Positions 7,606-8,040 of a DNA stretch of 8,040 bases are shown here, in pieces. This stretch comes from Cytophagaceae bacterium. GTDB lineage: Bacteria > Bacteroidota > Bacteroidia > Cytophagales > Flexibacteraceae. Position 1 is the stretch's first letter. The number at the start of each line of letters is the position of its first letter. The notes under the pieces were generated by a model. That model saw only the letters and a program-made list of their open reading frames with translations, made no database searches and had not been told where the DNA came from. The DNA is taken from assembly GCA_947464365.1 (NCBI GenBank), contig CANHWS010000160.1, positions 1-8,040 of the forward strand. Direction: 5' to 3'. The position numbers and the translations under genes were made by a program.

Positions 7606-7637
7606 CAAAATTAGAGGCGAAAGCCGCAGCAAACAAA
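7606..7637 (-). promoter_or_regulatory. Predicted Bacteroidota-type promoter of sdhCAB
   Basis: On the - strand TTTG (7637-7634) is followed after 20 nt by TAATTTTG (7613-7606), an exact fit to the TAnnTTTG -7 element and TTTG -33 element used by the primary sigma factor of Bacteroidota. A second TTTG immediately downstream (7633-7630) would give a 16-nt spacer. The start site would fall near 7600, leaving a leader of about 50 nt before the sdhC ATG. It sits alone in the intergenic gap and points at the operon; no operator is recognised. Confidence 0.6.
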
Positions 7638-7777
7638 CCAGATCAGCTTGCTAACCTTATTTAGCGGCAATCTAAATAATCCTGACTTATCGTCGTTAAA
7701 GCATTAGATATAGTCAGAAACAGCGACTGCAAAGGTTTAGTTTAGTAATTTAGGGTGCCAATTGACAAATCTGCTTC

Positions 7778-8040
7778 ATGCCACGAAAAAACAACAGAAC
7801 CTTAGCCTACTGCTGGCCAGCCCTTCTTCGGCTGACCATGCTTCTAGTTTTGGGTCTGGGGTTCTGCGTTAGTACAAATGCAAGCCACATCAGAGCAGGT
7901 GAGATGACAGCCACACGGCTTGGAGGCGCATCATCGCTCCGCTTTCGCTTCACCCTAACAGTGTATACGGATAACACCAGCAATGTAGTCAACCAGTCGG
8001 CTACAATTAGTTTTGGGGATGGTGCATCTGCCACTGTACA
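7778..8040 (+). CDS. N-terminus of a secreted, gliding-motility/T9SS-associated-type surface protein (partial, cut by window end)
   Basis: An ATG at 7778 opens a frame that runs off the window after 87 codons. It begins with a basic stretch (RKNNR, 3-7), a hydrophobic core (about 15-31) and a likely signal peptidase I site after A35 (TNA/SHI). The mature start SHIRAGEMTATRL, followed by RFTLTVYTD (57-65) and ISFGDG (77-82), resembles the N-termini of large Bacteroidota surface proteins annotated as having a gliding-motility-associated C-terminal domain. Such proteins are exported by Sec and then the type IX system, using a C-terminal sorting domain not visible here. Cys30 is not in a proper lipobox (F precedes it), so a lipoprotein is unlikely. 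The gene is divergent from sdhC with a 230-nt shared upstream region. The best -7 candidate, TAATTTAG (7746-7753), has one mismatch and no -33 partner. Family assignment is from memory of motifs and is moderate; the function is unknown. Confidence 0.7.
   Translation, partial: MPRKNNRTLAYCWPALLRLTMLLVLGLGFCVSTNASHIRAGEMTATRLGGASSLRFRFTLTVYTDNTSNVVNQSATISFGDGASATV

Noticed and set aside
7548..7777. Search for tRNA, small RNA, riboswitch or mobile-element ends in the divergent sdhC/secreted-protein gap
   Set aside because: Apart from the sdh promoter I see no cloverleaf, strong hairpin or terminal inverted repeat. A B12 riboswitch, which might be expected near icmF, is also not recognisable at 89-232, which is too short for one.
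7807..8034. A 75-codon - strand open frame at the right edge
   Set aside because: It is antisense to the frame with a clear signal peptide and SHIRAGE motif, and is the less plausible of the two.

Overview
The window looks like chromosomal DNA from a member of the Bacteroidota, probably a Cytophagia- or Saprospiria-like lineage. Four lines of evidence agree. The succinate dehydrogenase genes are ordered sdhC-sdhA-sdhB with a single five-helix, four-histidine cytochrome b subunit. A close match to the Bacteroidota promoter (TTTG, 20 nt, TAnnTTTG) lies upstream of sdhC. Convincing Shine-Dalgarno sequences are lacking. A truncated gene at the right edge starts like the large secreted, gliding-motility/type IX secretion-associated proteins of this phylum (motif SHIRAGE after a signal peptide). 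The species cannot be named from this sequence.

Layout, left to right. Positions 2-88 hold the probable C-terminal 28 codons of an unidentified gene. Positions 233-3706 (+) encode a complete 1157-residue fused isobutyryl-CoA mutase (IcmF): an N-terminal B12-binding domain, a MeaB-like G-protein chaperone domain, a helical linker and a C-terminal mutase barrel. A + strand terminator hairpin (about 3734-3768) follows, then a second, bidirectional hairpin (about 3810-3848) that also ends the converging sdh operon. Positions 3870-7547 (-) are the succinate:menaquinone oxidoreductase operon, transcribed as sdhC (6726-7547), sdhA (4686-6599) and sdhB (3870-4619), with untranslated spacers of 126 and 66 nt. 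The 230-nt gap 7548-7777 carries the sdh promoter and separates the operon from a divergent, truncated gene for a secreted protein (7778 to the window end, +).

Together, SdhCAB oxidises succinate in the TCA cycle and passes electrons through FAD, three iron-sulfur clusters and two b haems to the quinone pool. IcmF carries out the B12-dependent carbon-skeleton rearrangement of isobutyryl-CoA and n-butyryl-CoA, linking branched and straight short-chain acyl-CoA metabolism. IcmF and SDH are convergent neighbours with separate terminators, so nothing here says they are co-regulated.

Most of the window is ordinary core metabolism. I see no CRISPR array, insertion sequence, tRNA, rRNA or defence system, and no convincing undescribed system. 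The points most worth a second look are the extended SdhC loop, the structured sdhC-sdhA spacer, the sdh promoter, and the truncated secreted protein at the edge.
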